From: Fonsecaea monophora
Lineage: Eukaryota > Ascomycota > Eurotiomycetes > Chaetothyriales > Herpotrichiellaceae
Length of the DNA stretch: 64,000 nt
Direction: 5' to 3'
Assembly: GCF_001642475.1 (NCBI RefSeq)
Contig: NW_019174060.1
Location: forward strand, 1 to 64,000
Shown here: positions 62,758-64,000 of the stretch, in pieces
Numbering within the stretch: position 1 is the first letter of the stretch
How the letters are laid out: each line of letters opens with the position of its first letter
Made by a program: the position numbers and the translations under genes
Notes under the pieces: generated by a model
Databases searched by the model: none
The model's input: the letters and a program-made list of their open reading frames with translations, nothing else
What the model was told of the DNA's origin: nothing

Positions 62758-63892
62758 GGCAGGAACGGCGTCGTGCACAGGATGAATGGCATGAAGGGAG
62801 TAAAGATGGTGAGATGGGGTCGAGTTAAAGGGAACATGTTTGGCTACGGAGATTTGGTGGTGGCGCGGTGGTTGCCGTCCTACGCATGGGTGGGAGTGAG
62901 TTGGTGCCACTTGGGGGGCGGGAACAGGGGAACTGTGACACCTGCAGCGCCCGTTAGGCGTTCCTGAAAGAGAGGAGGAGCCTTACTGGTGCCTGAGTGG
63001 GTGTTGTCACCAGCCTTGGGTTGTAGCTTCAAGCTTCCCCGCACAGACACCGGAGCTGCGGGCTGTGAGCTCCTGCGCGCGTTGTGACTTCCTAGGATGC
63101 CAATGCCCACACAAAACTGGCTAGGCAACTAGAGCTAGTGTAATATTTAGGCACCTAGGTAGGCAGCAGGCTCTGGCGATCCTCAAGAAGCGAGTTGGCG
63201 GAGGCCACCATACTCAATGACCAGGTAGGCTGCCAGCTTCTACCATCAGTTCTTTTACTACCTAGGTCCTGTATGTACTGGTATATCCACCTCCCAGTCC
63301 TCGCACTGCCCAAAAATTCCTTTCCTGTCTATATCTCCGACTGGGTACGGCATGTGGGATAATGCACAAATGTCAAGCCTCAAAGGGGAGAGTCCATGCC
63401 AATTGAAAAGGTACTGGCGCAAAAGAACCCTGAAACAAGAGGGCTGAAAAGTCCCCCCACCGTGATGAGCGGCGGGACAAGTTATTGATGTCTCGGAGGA
63501 TTTTTGAGGATGGAGAGTCAGGTTGGGGGTTGTGATGTCCGACTCACGCATTGAGGTCGCTCCGTATGTAGTGTTCCTTTAGGACACTACGTGATGAATA
63601 TATTTAACAAGTGAATGAGGAAATAAAGGAGGAAGGTCGCTCGAAGTATCGGAACGCATATCTTGGTGCCGGCTGTAGCGATACCTCTCAAAGTCATACC
63701 ACGGCGATGGAACTTTGAATGAGAAAGAAGGAGAGCTCGCATGCAGTCTCACAATGTGGGTGGTGAAGTGTTAAGTACCAGTACCGAGTAGGTAGCGTGT
63801 GACCCAGAAGTCGCTGGGGAAACTTAGACGAGCCCTTCAACCTATCGATGGTCCAATTGACAATATCAAAGGTGAGATGTGTGTATGACTAC
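62758..63892. other. Gene-free region upstream of the M13 gene
   Basis: 1.1 kb lying between the divergent M13 gene and the gene that seems to start at 63893. Short ORFs (62743-62967, 62880-63128, 63258-63551) lack family features. The promoters of both genes should be here. Confidence 0.4.
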
Positions 63893-64000
63893 ATGGCAAT
63901 GCCACCGAGACAGACTACATCCTCCCTGCCCAAGAACTGGCCCAAAGACATTCTCTATCTCGACAAACTCCATATTCCGCCTCCATTATCACCAGAACTA
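63893..64000 (+). CDS. Start of a gene cut by the window edge
   Basis: From an ATG at 63893 the frame is open to the end of the window (36 codons, MAMPPRQTTSSLPKNWPKD...). The sequence reads like an ordinary polar fungal N-terminus ending in a Pro-rich strand (LHIPPPLSPEL). A second in-frame ATG lies two codons later. The family cannot be told from this much. The stretch is too short for confidence. Confidence 0.4.
   Translation, partial: MAMPPRQTTSSLPKNWPKDILYLDKLHIPPPLSPEL

Noticed and set aside
1..64000. CRISPR arrays, bacterial operons, rRNA and tRNA genes
   Set aside because: None seen. Intron-rich fungal genes fill the window, and only short simple or tandem repeats occur.

Overview
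The window looks like nuclear DNA of a filamentous ascomycete (Pezizomycotina). Most genes are interrupted by 48-105 base introns with GT...AG ends and CTAAY/CTGAY-like branch sites. Spacing is compact, both strands carry genes, and the families are fungal: a NACHT-type NLR, NCS1 and APC permeases, a delta-9 desaturase fused to cytochrome b5, and a fungal regulator of the 'tachykinin family' type. An Eurotiomycete or Chaetothyriales-like host would fit, but the order is only a guess. No bacterial operon, tRNA, rRNA or CRISPR was recognised.

Layout. Positions 1-1.6 kb are repeat-derived: palindromes, an AT-rich block, a solo LTR with a perfect 5-bp target duplication (ATAGG), and a short minisatellite. 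Next to it, 2.2-6.2 kb (minus) holds a three-exon NLR with a SesB/SERAC1-like hydrolase domain, a NACHT domain and a degenerate ankyrin-like tail. From 6.6 to 13.2 kb come phosphomannose isomerase, a long ZZ plus C2H2 zinc-finger protein and a small CoA-binding protein. From 13.4 to 21.5 kb lie two transporters (APC and NCS1) and a four-exon 2-oxoglutarate/Fe(II) oxygenase. Positions 21.6-23.9 kb hide one or more minus-strand genes that simple ORF reading misses.

From 24.3 to 44.9 kb the window is mostly core housekeeping: myosin light chain, STEEP1-like protein, Rad4/XPC, Tdp1, Alg7, Seh1, acyl-CoA-binding protein, CHIP-like U-box ligase, stearoyl-CoA desaturase, a small membrane protein and a flavoprotein. 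A gene-poor stretch of almost 4 kb follows (45.0-48.9 kb). From 48.9 to 62.8 kb there are a TM-RING ubiquitin ligase, a REEP/Yop1-like ER protein, a TANGO2/NRDE protein, a fungal regulator, a PEP-mutase/ICL-family enzyme and a nine-exon M13 (neprilysin-like) metallopeptidase. A new plus-strand gene seems to start at 63893 and run out of the window.

Functional links are modest. Rad4 and Tdp1 are convergent DNA-repair genes. Alg7 and phosphomannose isomerase both feed protein glycosylation. Acb1 and the desaturase both handle acyl-CoA. The NLR is the most likely immune or self/non-self recognition gene and is the main accessory locus. All exon joins were read by eye from splice consensus and reading phase.
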